Notes: a model not told the origin generated them from the sequence alone. DNA of 64,000 nt from Allodiplogaster sudhausi (GCA_945643635.1 CALZFC010000328.1:185001-249000); one strand, 5' to 3'; positions 12,332-25,162 are shown, counted from the first letter of the stretch. Program-made: numbers and translations.

Positions 12332-13369
12332 GCGACTTTTTTTTAAACAGATTCTGAGAGCTCAGAGAGACAGGCGTTGTCCGTTCTTCAATGCTTAGTG
12401 GATCCTAGAGAGTGCAGCTGTGTACCGTAAGTTGAAGGCCTTAGAGGTTGAGGTTCATGGCAGAGAGATTCGGCGAGTTGAGGTCGTAGGGGTCGTAGAG
12501 GCCGAAGCGAAAAGCTCTGATAACACGAGAAACGCTCTCGCGGGCCACCCGCGCCACTGGTCGCCGAACACACAGACACTGCCCGGCCACCTACCAACAG
12601 AGGCCTTTTCTCAACCCAGAGTGGAAAGAGCGACCGTCACGCACCAAACTAAACTGGGCTAGGTTGGCATCATGGACACTCCGGGAATGTGGAGGTAGCA
12701 GGGGAGCAAAAGGGCACGGCAAAGCAAAGAAACAACACACGAAAGGTGAGAATTGAGAGAGGGAAGGAGCGAGCAGCCTCTCCTCCCGAGACCAGAGTTG
12801 TAGAGAGAATGAAGAAAGTCTTAACCTAAGGAGCAAGAAATCTCCACCTATAAATCGTGTATTCAATATTTGGATTCAATAATACTAGATAATTTGTTTT
12901 AGGGTATTTTTTTGTTTATTGTCATGTGTAACCGCTCAAATTTGACAAAGGCAATAATTCTACTGCCTGAAATTTGTTTTCGCAATTTATACGAATATTT
13001 TAGCTGATTTGGTTTTCGATGTCGAAACAAACATGTTTGGCGAACGGTGTATGTATGCAAGTATAGCAGAGAAGTGCAAAAAGGACGGAAGAAATATTTG
13101 GTGCCACTTAGATGGCGACCTCAAGTGACCTCTTTTCTCTTCGGTTGCGACAGTCGAAGGAGATCGGTGACGTTGTCCAGCTGAAAAAAGTAAGCCTTTT
13201 TTTTTAAGAAGTATTCATTTACATAATAAATTAGTCTGAAAGGGTCTTTTTGACAGCGGTTTCAGGAAGTTTTTTGCTCTAAAAGATAAAATAATTTCTT
13301 TAAAATACATATATGCATGTATTATACATCCATGATTAGAATTTTGGAAGAAAACATACCGTATGAGCG

Positions 13370-15610
13370 GGAAGTCGACGGAGATAAAGAGCGCAAAGAG
13401 CCGCCATGCATGGTAAGGCGAAGAGGAAGGAGGACGTGAGAAAAGGGGACTGAAAAACAAAACACGAACCTATGTCTCATATAGAATTTGCTCTAAATTC
13501 TCTTGTATACGGAGACTGCAGAAGAAATGCGTGGCCGACGTGCATTTAGACAACAACAACAACAACAAGCGTAAAAGAGATAAGTTTAAGGGAGGGTGAT
13601 CACGGAAAAATTATGTAGATTTCAAATTGCTGCATACATATGTGAGACATATTTTTGCTCGACTAATGTAATATCAGGCGAGAATAAGTTGTGAGTGGTG
13701 TGAACGCACCAATTTGAAAACATGAAATTCTTCTTCGGTAAACATCCTCCTTTAAGATGAAATATTATCGCGAAAAGCAAGACCTTGTTGCTCTTGAAAA
13801 ACATCCTTGCGGCCGTCGCAGCGACGAACGTGGCAGTCATCATCATCGTGAAGATTGGTGCTCTGCAAAAAAAAAGAAACATTTGGTCATTTCCAGGTTG
13901 GCATGCGCAGCGAGCAAACTAACGCTGTACTCCTTGGGTTTCGGCCTGGACAAAAAGTATTGCCCTGCTATACTTTGTAAGTCATCACATTACTGCCGTA
14001 GCATTTTCTTCCGTTGACCGAAGTTGCGTTCCATAGTTCAAAGTTTATCACGCGTCCAGTTATAGGCTGGGTCTGTACGACCACCCGAAAGGTCTCGTTG
14101 TCGTGTCCAACTTATTTTACGCCACTTACAAGAGGTCAGAGGCTTTTTGGAGTGGTCACAGCTACTAGGGACCCTATATAAACTATATCAAAGTTGCTCA
14201 GTACCACTTCGCCATTCCAAATACCTAGTCATGGTCCCACATTAGGACCCTTAATTGTACTTTTGGGATTTTGCATTTGAGCGTAGAGTCGAGCAAATTT
14301 GAACAGTACTAATTTGCATAAATTTGCATATTTCCCCTCATAAGCGAAAAAATAGCTAATTAGCAAATTGCCAACATTTTACTGGCAAATTTTTTCCATG
14401 ACTTTTTCAAAGTCTAATAAAAGCAGGAAAACCCTTGTCTTCCTCGCTTTCCGGGGGAACAGAAGAGATCCTTTCTTCGCAATATAAATGTCGTCTACTT
14501 GGCTTTTGGCCAGGAATCGAATAAAAGTAGTGAAATCACATTTAGTACTACGAATTCTCAAAAAATTTCTTTCCTTAGTTCTCCTTGGGATTTCTCTACT
14601 ATTATTCGACCCTTGGTCGGGAGCAAAATAGACGACATTTATATATATTCGTACGAAGAGCGCGAAGAACCCGATCTCTTCTGATCCCTCGGGAAGCTTG
14701 CGGAAACAAGGGTATTTTGTTCATACTATTATTGATCGCATTTCTATTCGGCAAAATTCGCGAAACGTACCGCGTGACAATGGGCGTGATTCGCAACAGA
14801 ATTGCGGCAGCGAACACGATGGCGCTGTTGCCAACGGCCAAAAGTGCCACGATCATCAAGGCGGGGAGGAACGAATCTGAGGACGGCAACTTTTTTCTTC
14901 AATTTTTATTTATTTATAAATACATTAAAAAATTTATATCATTAAAGGAGGGCGATCACCGAAAAGTAATTGCCGATTTCTGAAACATCTTAGCTATTTT
15001 CGAATAGTCTCGGGCATGAGGAAAAAGAAAAGGCAAATAAAAAAGCATAAAAAAGTTCCATATTCAAGTTTAAGATACTTGAAAATGCAATTTTTGAATG
15101 AATTTGTGATTGGTGTCAGTGCAAAAACGTGGTGTTACAGCACTCGACAGTAGATTTGCTGCCACTTACCCATCGCGGGAAGATTCATTTTACAAATATT
15201 TTAAGACATTTGTTTGTTTCATGCTTTATCCCTTTCGTATGTGAATATTCTACAATAAACTAAAAAATATTATGCAAAACAGTATGAAATTAGTAAACGA
15301 GCAATAACTTCTCGCTTCGAAATCAGCGCTACTTTAGCGATCTCATCTACCGTACTTTTTTGAGTAATTAAATGGACTTTCGTTTGAAACCTTTGCACGT
15401 TTGAACATACAATTGCAATTTTTCGGTGATCGCCCTTCTTTAAATGAGAAGAAAATTTCATGTGCCAACTCGAGGGAATGGCCGTCTCGATGCACGCGTG
15501 TTGCTGCTTGTAGAAGCTCGCATTGAAGGCCGAAATCAGGCCGAGCAAGCCGAGCGAAGTGGCGAGGGGTAGGAAGATGCCGCGGCCAGCACTGGAAGAC
15601 AGGGTACACC
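13370..15610 (-). CDS. Scattered candidate exons of unassigned membrane protein(s)
   Basis: On the minus strand, short frames with strongly hydrophobic segments sit near splice-like borders. About 15600-15470 encodes FLPLATSLGLLGLISAFN; 14880-14768 encodes ALMIVALLAVGNSAIVFAAA and ends at a gtacg donor; 13868-13799 encodes FTMMMTATFVAATAARMFF; 13430-13373 encodes HAWRLFALFISVDFPLIR with a gtatgt donor. They look like exons carrying single membrane helices. I cannot assign a family, nor show that they belong to one gene. MITE and foldback insertions lie between them, so they may be relics. Confidence 0.3.
13586..13755. mobile_element. MITE, TTAAAGGAGGGCGATCACC family
   Basis: Starts with ttaagggagggtgatcacgg and ends with a degenerate inverse (cttcggtaaacatcctcctttaa). 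The ends TTAA-AGGAGG are shared with six other places in the window. No coding potential. Confidence 0.55.
14424..14722. mobile_element. Foldback element with imperfect 120-bp arms
   Basis: The left arm (aaacccttgtcttcc, gaagagatcc, ataaatgtcgtcta) is repeated inverted on the right (tagacgacattta, gatctcttctgatcc, ggaaacaagggtatt). A one-arm relative follows at 21232-21325. Confidence 0.65.
14942..15443. mobile_element. Long member of TTAAAGGAGGGCGATCACC family
   Basis: Terminal inverted repeats ttaaaggagggcgatcaccg at the left and cggtgatcgcccttctttaa at the right, about 500 bp apart. The interior is AT-rich and non-coding. The right end abuts the candidate membrane exon at 15470-15600. Confidence 0.6.
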
Positions 15611-16073
15611 CTTGCAAATTAACGACGATTTCTGCGCATCCGAAGGTACATCTCTTTTTTTTTGTTGTAACAACCGTGCGAACAAAAATATTGTCTATTT
15701 AATATATTGACTCATTGATATATTCGTAACGATAACTCATTAATCCGTTGCTGAACGAGCAGCCCGGCAAGATGGATTTAATAAGAAGGATCTACTATTT
15801 CAGGCAGTCTGCTATGTTCTTTAACGAGCATAAGACGAAAGAGAGTAGGTTAATGCGACAACTAACTATACTTTTCTACATCATTCAACGAACCAAGCAG
15901 ATTGCATGGAATAAGCAATCGGAATCGTCAGAATTGCTCCAGTGCTCTTCAGCAAAACGCACTGAAAAAAAACAGTTTTAAATAGATTAAAGCGAATTGT
16001 AGAAAAAAAATGCACCAACGTAGGAGAAAAAAATATATTATAAAATAGACTGGAAACAAATAGAGATGGTACA

Positions 16074-16192
16074 TGGCCCAAACATTTTGGGCTGCTAGGT
16101 CCGGCGGGTCCAAGGTCTCGGCCTCCATTTCTTGGAACTAGAATTTTTGGCCTGGAAATGGTCCGGACCGGCCGGCCCAAAATGTTTGCCCG
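16074..16192. mobile_element. Small inverted-repeat element
   Basis: Left end ggcccaaacattttgggc and right end ggcccaaaatgtttgcc are inverted copies enclosing about 90 bp of GC-richer sequence containing ggtccgg/ccggacc. Confidence 0.5.
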
Positions 16193-16214
16193 TATTAGCC
16201 TGATATTGAAAATT

Positions 16215-16690
16215 AGGATAAAAATTCCAATGAGCCATTTTTCTTGTTCTCTCTCGCTATGTCTTCCACTGTTTAATCAACGACAATATATTCCAGAGAA
16301 GCGGGAATGCATTTTCGATCTGATCATTTATTTTAATAGAAAACATTGTGCAATGCTAGATGTAAACACATCTTAACATATAAATTCCGAATTTTAAGAT
16401 ACATGTGTAGTTTAAATGGCTCATGGAACTTTTTTATATCGAGCTCATACGGGCAGACAATTTGGATATTCGCATAAAAAAGGTCCAATGAGCCATTTCA
16501 ACTACATATGTATCTTAAAATTCAGAATTCATATGTTTAGACGTGTTTACATCTAGCATTGCACAATGCTTTCTATTAAAATAAATTAACATATAGAAAT
16601 GAATTATGGATTCCAGCTTCATAGGAATATATTGTCGTAGATTATACTGTGGAAGATATAGCGAGAGAGAACAAAGAAGTAGCTATGCTT
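16215..16690. mobile_element. Foldback element, arms about 200 bp
   Basis: Left arm (ctctctcgctat, acgacaatatattcc, ttgtgcaatgctagatg, taagatacat, aatggctcat) is mirrored on the right (atgagccattt, atgtatctta, catctagcattgcacaa, ggaatatattgtcg, atagcgagagag). No open frame. Confidence 0.75.
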
Positions 16691-17344
16691 TTCAATAAAT
16701 TCAAGGGCTACCATAGAGATTATTTATGTTGAGTCCAAATATGGCTTATTGTTAGCATGCTATTCCACCCGACATTCAGCGCTTGCAACGCTGCAGTGGG
16801 GAATGACCTACTCGGATAGGTTAGAATGCTAAAGAACATCCACAAGAAACATTCATGCCAAGAACTTCATGCTACGAACATTCAGTTTAATGTGTTGAAG
16901 GAAAAGTTTGAAAAAGTGACGAAAATGTGAAGAAGAAAGTAAGTTTTCAGTCGTCCTGACTGGACAACATTGTGTCCAAATCGGGACGGCCCACCGGCCC
17001 GATTTGGACACAGTGTGTCCCGGGCACTGGGAAAGTGGACCAGCCATTACCGGCTCTGGTAACAGGCATGTTCATGTATGTAAGCTAGTAAATCAATTTA
17101 CATTACGAATATAGACTGAGTGGTAGAAGTATACATTGAAAGAGCTCTCTATGTCCCCTCTAACCTCTGGGTCGTCAAGCGGTGCGAACAGAAATTGTGA
17201 TGTTGACATCATATAAGTCACTCCGCTCGCCATACTAAAAATATAACGTTGTACGTTTGTAAACTTGTTTTGATTCTTCGTTTTGAAATAATATTCTATC
17301 GTGATAAGTAAAATGAATTTCTCTTATTTTTTAGAATTTTAATT

Positions 17345-19176
17345 TTTAATAAAACTTTCGATGAGCTAAAGATACAAACAATCCAAGAATGGCGATGGCG
17401 ATGAACACGAATGAGCGGCTCGAGAACATCTAAAATATGTATGCATATAAATACATATTAACAGGAACGAAAGATATTAAATAAAGAAATAAGATAAGAT
17501 AAGAAATAAAGAAAGATAGAGTCTTTTTCTAGGATATGATAATATGTTAGAGAAAGTTCAAGCATTCGGGAAATAGCAAAATTGTGATTGAAAGAAAGCT
17601 CAAGCTTTTGGGAAATGGCAAAACTGTGATTGAAAGAAAGTTCAAGCATTCGGGAAATGCCAAAACTGTCAGACTGCACACTATAACACACCTTGCACAC
17701 ATAGTGCCACAAGTTATATTCGTAATCATTCTCTCGGTACTGAAGATCATCCGCAATCCGTTGCGCTGTCTGCATCGAGGATTCTGTTAAGAAACGAAGC
17801 GTCATTCTGTAAACTAACATTCTGAGAAATGACATTTTGTAAGATGCATCCTGTAAAATAACATTCTATAAGAAAAAGTTTCTGTGCAGTAACATTCTGC
17901 TAAAAAAACCCCGCAAAACACATTCTGTAAAGTGTCAATCTTTTAAAAGCAGAACCGTGCCCTGATTAGGCAGACAATCCATGAAGAAGTCCCTGAGTGC
18001 CATGTGATTCCGTTGCACAAGCATCACAGCGGGCGAGTTGGGCGCGAGGCTACATTTGTTCTTAGCTTACCACAACCTATTATTAACAATATTTTGGCAA
18101 TAAAAAATTGAAACTGAATAAAAGTTTTTTCAACGAATTCCTCTTCTTTTCATTAAAAAAAATATGTAAATAGGCATTTTAAGGATATTAACAATGCTAG
18201 CAGCGCCGAGAAGAAAGCGAGCGAAGCCGCGAAGCAGTCGAGAATCAACCTGAGTACGAATCTATGTGTGCATGAATATATAATATAATATAATATAATA
18301 AATATATATCTAGCACATCGCGCGTACTGCACCCGGTGGTTGCTAGTCCTCTTCGCTATCCTACTTTTCATCCGATCCGCTACATTGGCTTGGTTTATAA
18401 CAGTACAGCTTTAACAGCTTAGTTATGTTAAAGGATATCTCCGGTGAATGTTGGGCCAAACAGTTAAAAATAGGCATTTGACCCTACATACATATACATA
18501 AATATGCAATTCCGCATACAGCACTACTTCATTCTAAATATGAGTTGAAAAGGAGTAACGTGAGATTGAAATTTTTGTTGGACAAAAATAAAAATGATTA
18601 ACTCTCTAACCATCCGGCGTATCTCGCAACCAGGAAGACTGGAATGTAACCCATCTGAACTGCGGCGAGTTGTAACGCCAAAAGGTAGACGCTGAAAAGC
18701 GGCTCAATTGGATGAGCTCGAAACGGTAGAAGAGTCGTGTGTTTCTTTTTACACATTAATTTATTCAATCTGGCACTTTCCTGTACAGTAGAAAGATACC
18801 GCAAGTATTCATACTGGAAGGACAAGTTACGAGAAAGGATACGTCTCATAATTGTCGACGAACCTCATGGACGTCGGCAGCAGTTCGAAAAGCAATGTAA
18901 TGCACGTAGCCAGCTCGGTCTAGATGGACAGTACTTCAAATGGATACCAAAAAGGTCATTCAGAGTCTATAATCTTTTTTCCCGGTTAGCAATTTATATG
19001 ATATCGAAAAAGAAGAAGAAAAAGAAGAAGTCGGAGACAAGCTTACCAAAGTGCACGCGAATTCCAGTCCGATACACGTTATCTGCCAATAGACTTGAGC
19101 GTTTGGAAGGGCCAGCTTGAGCACGATGAGAACGCCTCTCAACATGAGGGCCAATTGAATGGTGCGCTTGCGATCC
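17345..19176 (-). CDS. Candidate exons of an unassigned multi-pass membrane protein
   Basis: Minus-strand pieces with plausible splice borders: 19176-19047 (DRKRTIQLALMLRGVLIVLK..., gtgcag acceptor, gtaagc donor); about 18720-18625 (a helix VYLLALQLAAVQMGYIPVFL); 18049-17956 (NSPAVMLVQRNHMALRDFF); 17783-17692 (two frames open, gtgtgt donor); about 17417-17345 (SFVFIAIAILGLFVSLAHR). The pattern is a helix-rich protein with an extracellular stretch between helices. Phase between 17956 and 17783 is ambiguous and no diagnostic motif was found. The gene could be intact, chimeric or decayed. Confidence 0.3.
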
Positions 19177-19370
19177 CTGCACAAGAAGAAGTGAATTGTG
19201 AAGTCCGGAAGCATTCGGTGTCTAGATATGTTTGTTGACAGAAAATAAACAGATGTAACCTGTACGAAATGATTGTTGGAATAAGAGGGAGCACATGGCA
19301 AGTCAGCATAATCAGGTAAATGATTGTTTTGTCGACGTCTTTCTAAAACATGGAATTTTAAAAGATCTAA

Positions 19371-21226
19371 TTAAGAGAGCCAATCTGAGAGACTCGACCA
19401 TGCCCCCATTGTAAAAGGACAGGGAACAAAAGTACCATTTTATCCTAATTTCCTTAATACAGCGTGTGTAGGACCTAAATGGCTTCCCAAAAACGTTTTC
19501 AGAAAATTTTTTTTCTCAAGTATGCCAAAAACGCCCTGATAGACCAAAAATATTCAAATGAGAGTAACTCTGTTCAATGGCTACCAATCTCAATTTTGAA
19601 ACATTTGTTCGATTCCTTGTCTGATGGGGCATAAAAAGTCTCCAGTAACCTTTTTCTAAAATCTTCATTATAGGGGTCATTTTTGCAAAAATCTGTTTTG
19701 AGGGGTCCATTTCGGGCATCGGGACCCCTCCATGTCAAAAAACGGAGTATCCCACGTGAAAGAGCGTGGTTTGTTACCTCTACAACAATTATTGTAAAAG
19801 TGGAACTCTTACTATTTTTTACGGTATCACTCGAAAAATGCGTGCAAGTCGGTCAAAATGGCCCATTTTCGGCCTCCGAGGCACCGTGCAAGCGCATTCA
19901 TCGATCCATAACTACGCTCAATTTTAATATTACAAAATCGTTAGTATATCATTTAAGAGCTCTCACGGAGATCTTCAAATGTTGCATACACACTTTTATT
20001 GAAATGTTTCGTTTCATATGGGAAATTTAGTTCTGTACAATTATAAGGCTTTAATAACTACTACAAAAACATTTCCACATGTCCTATGATACATCATTAG
20101 AAAGTAGATGAAATTTGGTACAAGATGAACCCCTTTCAATTTAATTGCATGCATACGATCTTTTGTTATAAGCCATAAGAGTAGGATAAGAAGGCCTTAT
20201 GGAAAAAGTGTAGAAAAAAGGATTGGAATATTCTAATTCGAATAACCTAAAATGTCAATTCTTGACCGAAATGACAGCGACGCTACTGGCACTACTTTTA
20301 TGATTTATAATAAAAGATCGTATGTATGGAATTCGATTGAAAGGGGTTCAGCTTGTACCAAATTTCATCCTCTTTCTTATGATGTATGTTTCGACAGGCG
20401 AAAATGTGTTTAAAGTAGTTTTTTAAGAATTATAATTGATCAGAACGAAATTTCCCATATAAATTGAAACTTTTCAATAAAAGTATGATCCTCTTTCATC
20501 CTCTTTCTTTTGATATATGACTTGTTATGTGGAAACGTTTCTGAAGTAGTTTTCTAATCCTTCTTATTATACAGAATGATATTTCCCATATAAATCCAAA
20601 CTTTTCAACAAAAGTGTGTATGCAACATTTGAAGATCTCCGTGAGAGCTCTTAAATGATATACTAACGATTTTATAATATTAAAATTGAGCGTAGTTATG
20701 GATCGATGAATGCGCTTGCACGGTGCCTCGGAGGCCGAAAATGGGCCATTTTGACCGACTTGCGCGCATTTTTCGAGTGATACCGTAAAAAATAGTAAGA
20801 GTTCCACTTTTACAATAATTGTAGTAGAGGTAACAAACCACGCTCTTTCACGTGGTATACTCCGTTTTTTGACATGGAGGGGTGCCGATGCCCGAAATGG
20901 ACCCTCAGAACAGATTTTTACAAAAATGACCCCTATAATGAAGATTTTAGAAAAAGGTTACCGGAGCTTTTTCATGCCCCATCAGACAAGGAATCGAACA
21001 AATGTTTCAAAATTGAGATTGGTCGTCATTGAACAAAGTTACGCTCATTTGAATATTTTTGGACTATCAGGGCATACTGTAGACATACTTGAGAAAATTT
21101 TTTTTCTGAAAACGTTTTTGGGAAGCCATTTAGGTCCTACACACGCTGTATTAAGGAAATTAGGATCAAAGGGTACTTTTGTTCCCTGTCCTGTGACGGT
21201 CGAGTCTCTCAGACAGGCTCTCTTAA
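19371..21226. mobile_element. TTAA foldback (long-TIR) transposon, copy 1, no gene
   Basis: Both ends are TTAAGAGAGCC/GGCTCTCTTAA, and the two halves are near-complete inverted copies. For example, the arms share the ggacagggaacaaaag end, the taggacctaaatggcttcc segment, the cacgtgaaagagcgtgg segment and the ggcctccgaggcaccgtgc segment. Near the centre the inverted pair gaacccctttcaat/attgaaaggggttc continues the fold. TTAA at both tips suggests a TTAA target duplication, as in piggyBac and Kolobok elements. I find no transposase frame, so this is a non-autonomous foldback copy. Frames listed here are repeat translations, not genes. Confidence 0.85.
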
Positions 21227-21231
21227 CACAG

Positions 21232-21325
21232 TAAAAGTTCCCCCACTTTCCGGGAATCAGAAAGAGATCCCTTCTTCGCGCGAATAGAAATGCCGTCTAT
21301 TTGGGAATCGTATAAAAGTAGATCT
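21232..21325. mobile_element. One-arm relative of the 14.4-kb foldback
   Basis: Shares gggaatcagaaagagatc, cttcttcgcgcgaata and aatgccgtctattt with the arms at 14424-14722, immediately outside the TTAA element. Confidence 0.5.
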
Positions 21326-21881
21326 GAAGACATCATTTTCACTTTGATCGTATTTGGGCTGGTTTGCCGGTTCGTCTTAGCTTTCTCTCTTTTGAGAAAA
21401 TCTATTGTTCGGTCGTTTTACTTTTTGCACAAGTGATAAACTTGTTCCTTTGTCACCCTTGAAAGGCTTGCCTATGTATTGCCGGGTCTTTCTTTGGTTA
21501 TTTATCAAAAGTTTGGCTATAATTCTCAGATGAAGGAGCTTCTCAGGATTGAGACTAGCTTCTGAGAAGATATTGATTTGTCGGGAATCAGGGCTGTTTA
21601 TGAATTTGTTCAGAGAATTTTGAGCGTGAAAATTTGGGAGACCACCCCTTTCATGAGACCCTTTTTGCTCTAACCCTTCCTCTTCTATTTGTAATCCTTT
21701 GTTCGTCTCTCTCTCTCTCTCTCTCTCCGTTCCCCAGCGTTCTTATTCTTCCTAGCGGAGCTTCTTCTCTCCCTCATTTCTACTCTCCTCTTCTCTTCTG
21801 CTCTCTATTTAATTTATAGAATAACGTCAAATAGCTTGTAGTAAATATTTCCGATTTATGTCTTTTAAATATAACATAGAA

Positions 21882-22253
21882 CGTCGCCTCTAACATAGTC
21901 CAACGGGTACGTCGGTGTCCGAGCTTTTTTCGGGCCGCAGTCGCATGACGTGTCCACAACAACAGAATGCGCCTCAAGTATTGATTGACTTAGGAAAAAG
22001 GATATTATTAGTAACTGTCTAAACTGTCTAAAAACTTTATTTTTTCCTTAAACCACATCGAACAAGTACCTTTGCTTACTTAAAGTAACATTCATAATTT
22101 GTCTCGAATTTTTTTTATATAGTTTTGGCAACTTTTTATAAACCTGTGACATCATCATGAGATAGTTCTTGGCAGTTCCGAACGAGGAAGCCATGGAGAT
22201 GATGAGGTAGACCAGAATGTGCCAGCGATAATGTCTCCACCAGAAGGGCTTGC
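21882..22253 (-). CDS. Two candidate membrane-protein exons
   Basis: 22253-22144 has an acceptor after ttgag and a gtttat donor. It encodes KPFWWRHYRWHILVYLIISM followed by a helix end and polar residues, the look of a cytosolic stretch entering a first membrane helix. About 21975-21882 encodes VVVDTSCDCGPKKARTP, which looks extracellular. The family is not recognised. The (CT)n near 21705-21735 and the GA tract at 22625-22745 flank the pair. Confidence 0.3.
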
Positions 22254-22620
22254 CTCAACGAGTATTGGACAAATTTGCAAAAACTCACTCTTAATTTCGC
22301 GACTGCCTCTTGCCTGATCCAAGGGCAAGAGAGCATGTGATTTCAAAGACGCGATGACAGTAACATAATTAGGAAAATACAAATATGAATGGAGAGAGAG
22401 AGAGAGACAGAAGAGCCAAAAGGTTTTTTCAAGAGTTTTACTGCTCAACGTGACTTATGTTGATTCTCTCTCAATCCTACATTCTTCTACAGAAAAGGCG
22501 GTTTTTTGAGCTATTTAATGTTGTAATAAAGTAAGTCTGAACGATTAGACTTTTAAAAGAAGTTTCCTCATCCGAAGTCTGAGAAGGTCCATAGACAGGC
22601 AAGTCTGAGATTTGTTAGTT

Positions 22621-22624
<4 letters not shown>

Positions 22625-22663
<39 letters not shown>

Positions 22664-22717
22664 GAGAAGGGAGAGAGAGATAGGGAGAGAGAAGGAGAGA
22701 GGGAGCGAGGGAGCGAA

Positions 22718-22748
<31 letters not shown>
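22625..22748 (+). repeat. GA microsatellite
   Basis: Two GA runs separated by a GGGAGCGAGGGAGCG segment. No exon is identifiable beside it. Confidence 0.85.
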
Positions 22749-23092
22749 CCATATTGATTGATAATTGAACGCAGAAACGACTGCATGTGAGATTTGTGAG
22801 TTTTTGTGTTTCTTTTAATCTAAAGAGACGGAAAGGTCACTCTTTCTCTATGTCATTAGATTCTACACAGAAAGGTGGTTCTAGTGAGGTACAGAGAGAC
22901 GCGAATAAGTAAAGTTGAGCGGTTTGATTACACGCACAAATGCGAGGGATCCAACTTCTGCAACACGGCCAATTCCTGGTTCACTTATAAAGAGAAAGAG
23001 AATATGTTGACTAATGGTACCCAATTGAACGGCGTACTGTCGGTTTTTATGAAAAATAAAACGCGCAAAACATGTTGGGAAAACATTGACCA

Positions 23093-24888
23093 CATATGAC
23101 GCGATTTGCGAGAGAATCAAAATGTCTGGGGCCCTAGAAAAATCATCATCTCCGATTTCACTCAAAAGTTGTTCAGTGGTTAATTCAGACCCGGAGAATC
23201 GATTGGGATGGGTCTTGAAGCTTAAAAATGTCGTTTTGAAAAGTTATGAAGAGTTGAAAAACTGCGCATCTTTTTGAGGTGGTCTAGTAGGGCGCACGTT
23301 TATAAACATTTCTCCTCGCGCAGTAAAGTAATTAGCGTGAAAATTTTAACATAGATAAACAAGATATTGCTTAAACTAAAAGTCAAAACAGAATTAGAAA
23401 ATATTTTAATATCGATTTTTTACGTGTTCTCAAATTCAATGCCGAATGAACGTGTTAGAATGCAAAATCGGCGGACCATTTTGTATGCATCGCATAGAGC
23501 ATAAAATTAGCTTTCGTATGATGTATAGGATGTTCAATTTTAAGGAACTCTTCGACTTGTTTATGCGAATATGCCATGCGCGACTGCGAAAACTAGCGTC
23601 GAATCGCGGCGCGACTGCGAAAACCGGCGGCGAATCGCGGCGCTACACGATATTGGTCTAATTCGAATACTCATTTTCTACGCATCTAATGATATTCTGT
23701 TTTTCATATCTCTTTATTACTTTATTAAGACAATTAAGCTCATTTTTGAACAAAAAATACAATTTTCAGCCAAATATTTACGAATTCACTCATCTCCACA
23801 AAAAGAGACCTAGTTGTTGTGAAAGTACGTTAAATTTGCTACAAAGTAACATTCTTGAAACGGAAATTAAAGGTATCTATTTCACGCTACAAGTCGAAAA
23901 GCGACGCAAACCGGCTATAACATTATTTATATTCAAGAATTCACCAGGTTCACCACATATTTCAGTCGGAACCAATTTAGCATTTCGAATATTCCAATTC
24001 ACACAATGAAATTCGGAAGTGGATGTGGTGAATTGGTGTATATGCATAGTCTTATAGAGGGTTTGTGTCGCTTTTCGACTTGTAGCGTGAAATAGATACC
24101 TTTAATTTCCGTTTCAAGAATGTTACTTTGTAGCAAATTTAACGTACTTTCACAACAACTAGGTCTCTTTTTGTGGAGATGAGTGAATTCGTAAATATTT
24201 GGCTGAAAATTGTATTTTTTGTTCAAAAATGAGCTTAATTGTCTTAATAAAGTAATAAAGAGATATGAAAAACAGAATATCATTAGATGCATAGAAAATC
24301 AGTATTCGAATTAGACCAATATCGTGTCGCGCCGCGATTCGCCGCCGGTTTTCGCAGTCGCGCCGCGATTCGACGCTAGTTTTCGCAGTCGCGCATGGCA
24401 TATTCGCATAAACAGTCTAAGAGTTCCTTAAAATTGAACATCCTATACATCATACGAAAGCTAATTTTATGCTCTATGCGATGCATACAAAATGGTCCGC
24501 CGATTTTGCATTCTAACACGTTCATTCGGCATTGAATTTGAGAACACGTAAAAAATCGATATTAAAACATTTTCTAATTCTGTTTTGACTTTTAGTTTAA
24601 GCAATATCTTATTTATCTATGTTAAACTTTTCACACTAATTACTTTACTGCGCGAGGAGAAATGTTCATAAACGTGCGCCCTACTCGACCACCTCAAAAA
24701 GATGCGCAATTTTTCAACTCTTCATAACTTTTCAAAACGACATTTTTAAGCTTCAAGACCCATCCCAATCGATTCTCCAGGTCTGAATTAACCAATAAAC
24801 AACTTTTAAGCAAAATCGGAGATGATGATTTTTCTAGGGCCCCAGCCCTATTACCAAATTTTGATTCTCTCGCAAATCGCGTCATATG
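23093..24888. mobile_element. 1.8-kb near-perfect palindrome (foldback element)
   Basis: The outer ends read catatgacgcgatttgcgag on the left and its inverse ctcgcaaatcgcgtcatatg on the right. Long internal blocks are inverted copies, including ggggcccta, cccatcccaatcgattctc, gtccgccgattttgcattc and the ttttgtggagatgagtgaattc segment. The centre is near 24005, with a short non-palindromic spacer. A tandem ggcgcgactgcgaaaac segment is present in both arms. Frames that appear in both arms (for example the repeated AKTSVESRR peptide) are repeat translations. No transposase domain was recognised. Confidence 0.85.
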
Positions 24889-25049
24889 GGTTTGAACTCT
24901 TGTGTCGCTGCTCGACGTTGCCTAACTCGCCAGATCGGACGTGATCGCTACTTCGCCATCGCGGCTGCGCTGCGGTTCTATGATATATCAGACAATTTCC
25001 ATGAAACAATCCAAACAATTGCCTCGGACTGGATAGCGTGCAAATCGGC

Positions 25050-25162
25050 AAAACAAATTGTTTGATATGCCAAACAATTTTTTTGAAACAATTGTTGTTT
25101 CATACAATTCATAAAACAATCGTGCACCAAACAATGTTGTTTCAAACTATTTTTTTGTGTGT
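25050..25162. mobile_element. AAACAATTGTTT-type hairpin MITE, partial
   Basis: Clustered inverted AAACAATTGTT words, ending caaacaatgttgtttcaaac then a T run and gtgtgtaa. This matches the right end of the hairpin at 34668-34779. Confidence 0.45.

Noticed and set aside
19683..21234. Frames in the TTAA foldback arms as genes
   Set aside because: The same peptides appear inverted in the second arm and in copy 2, and none has a transposase signature.
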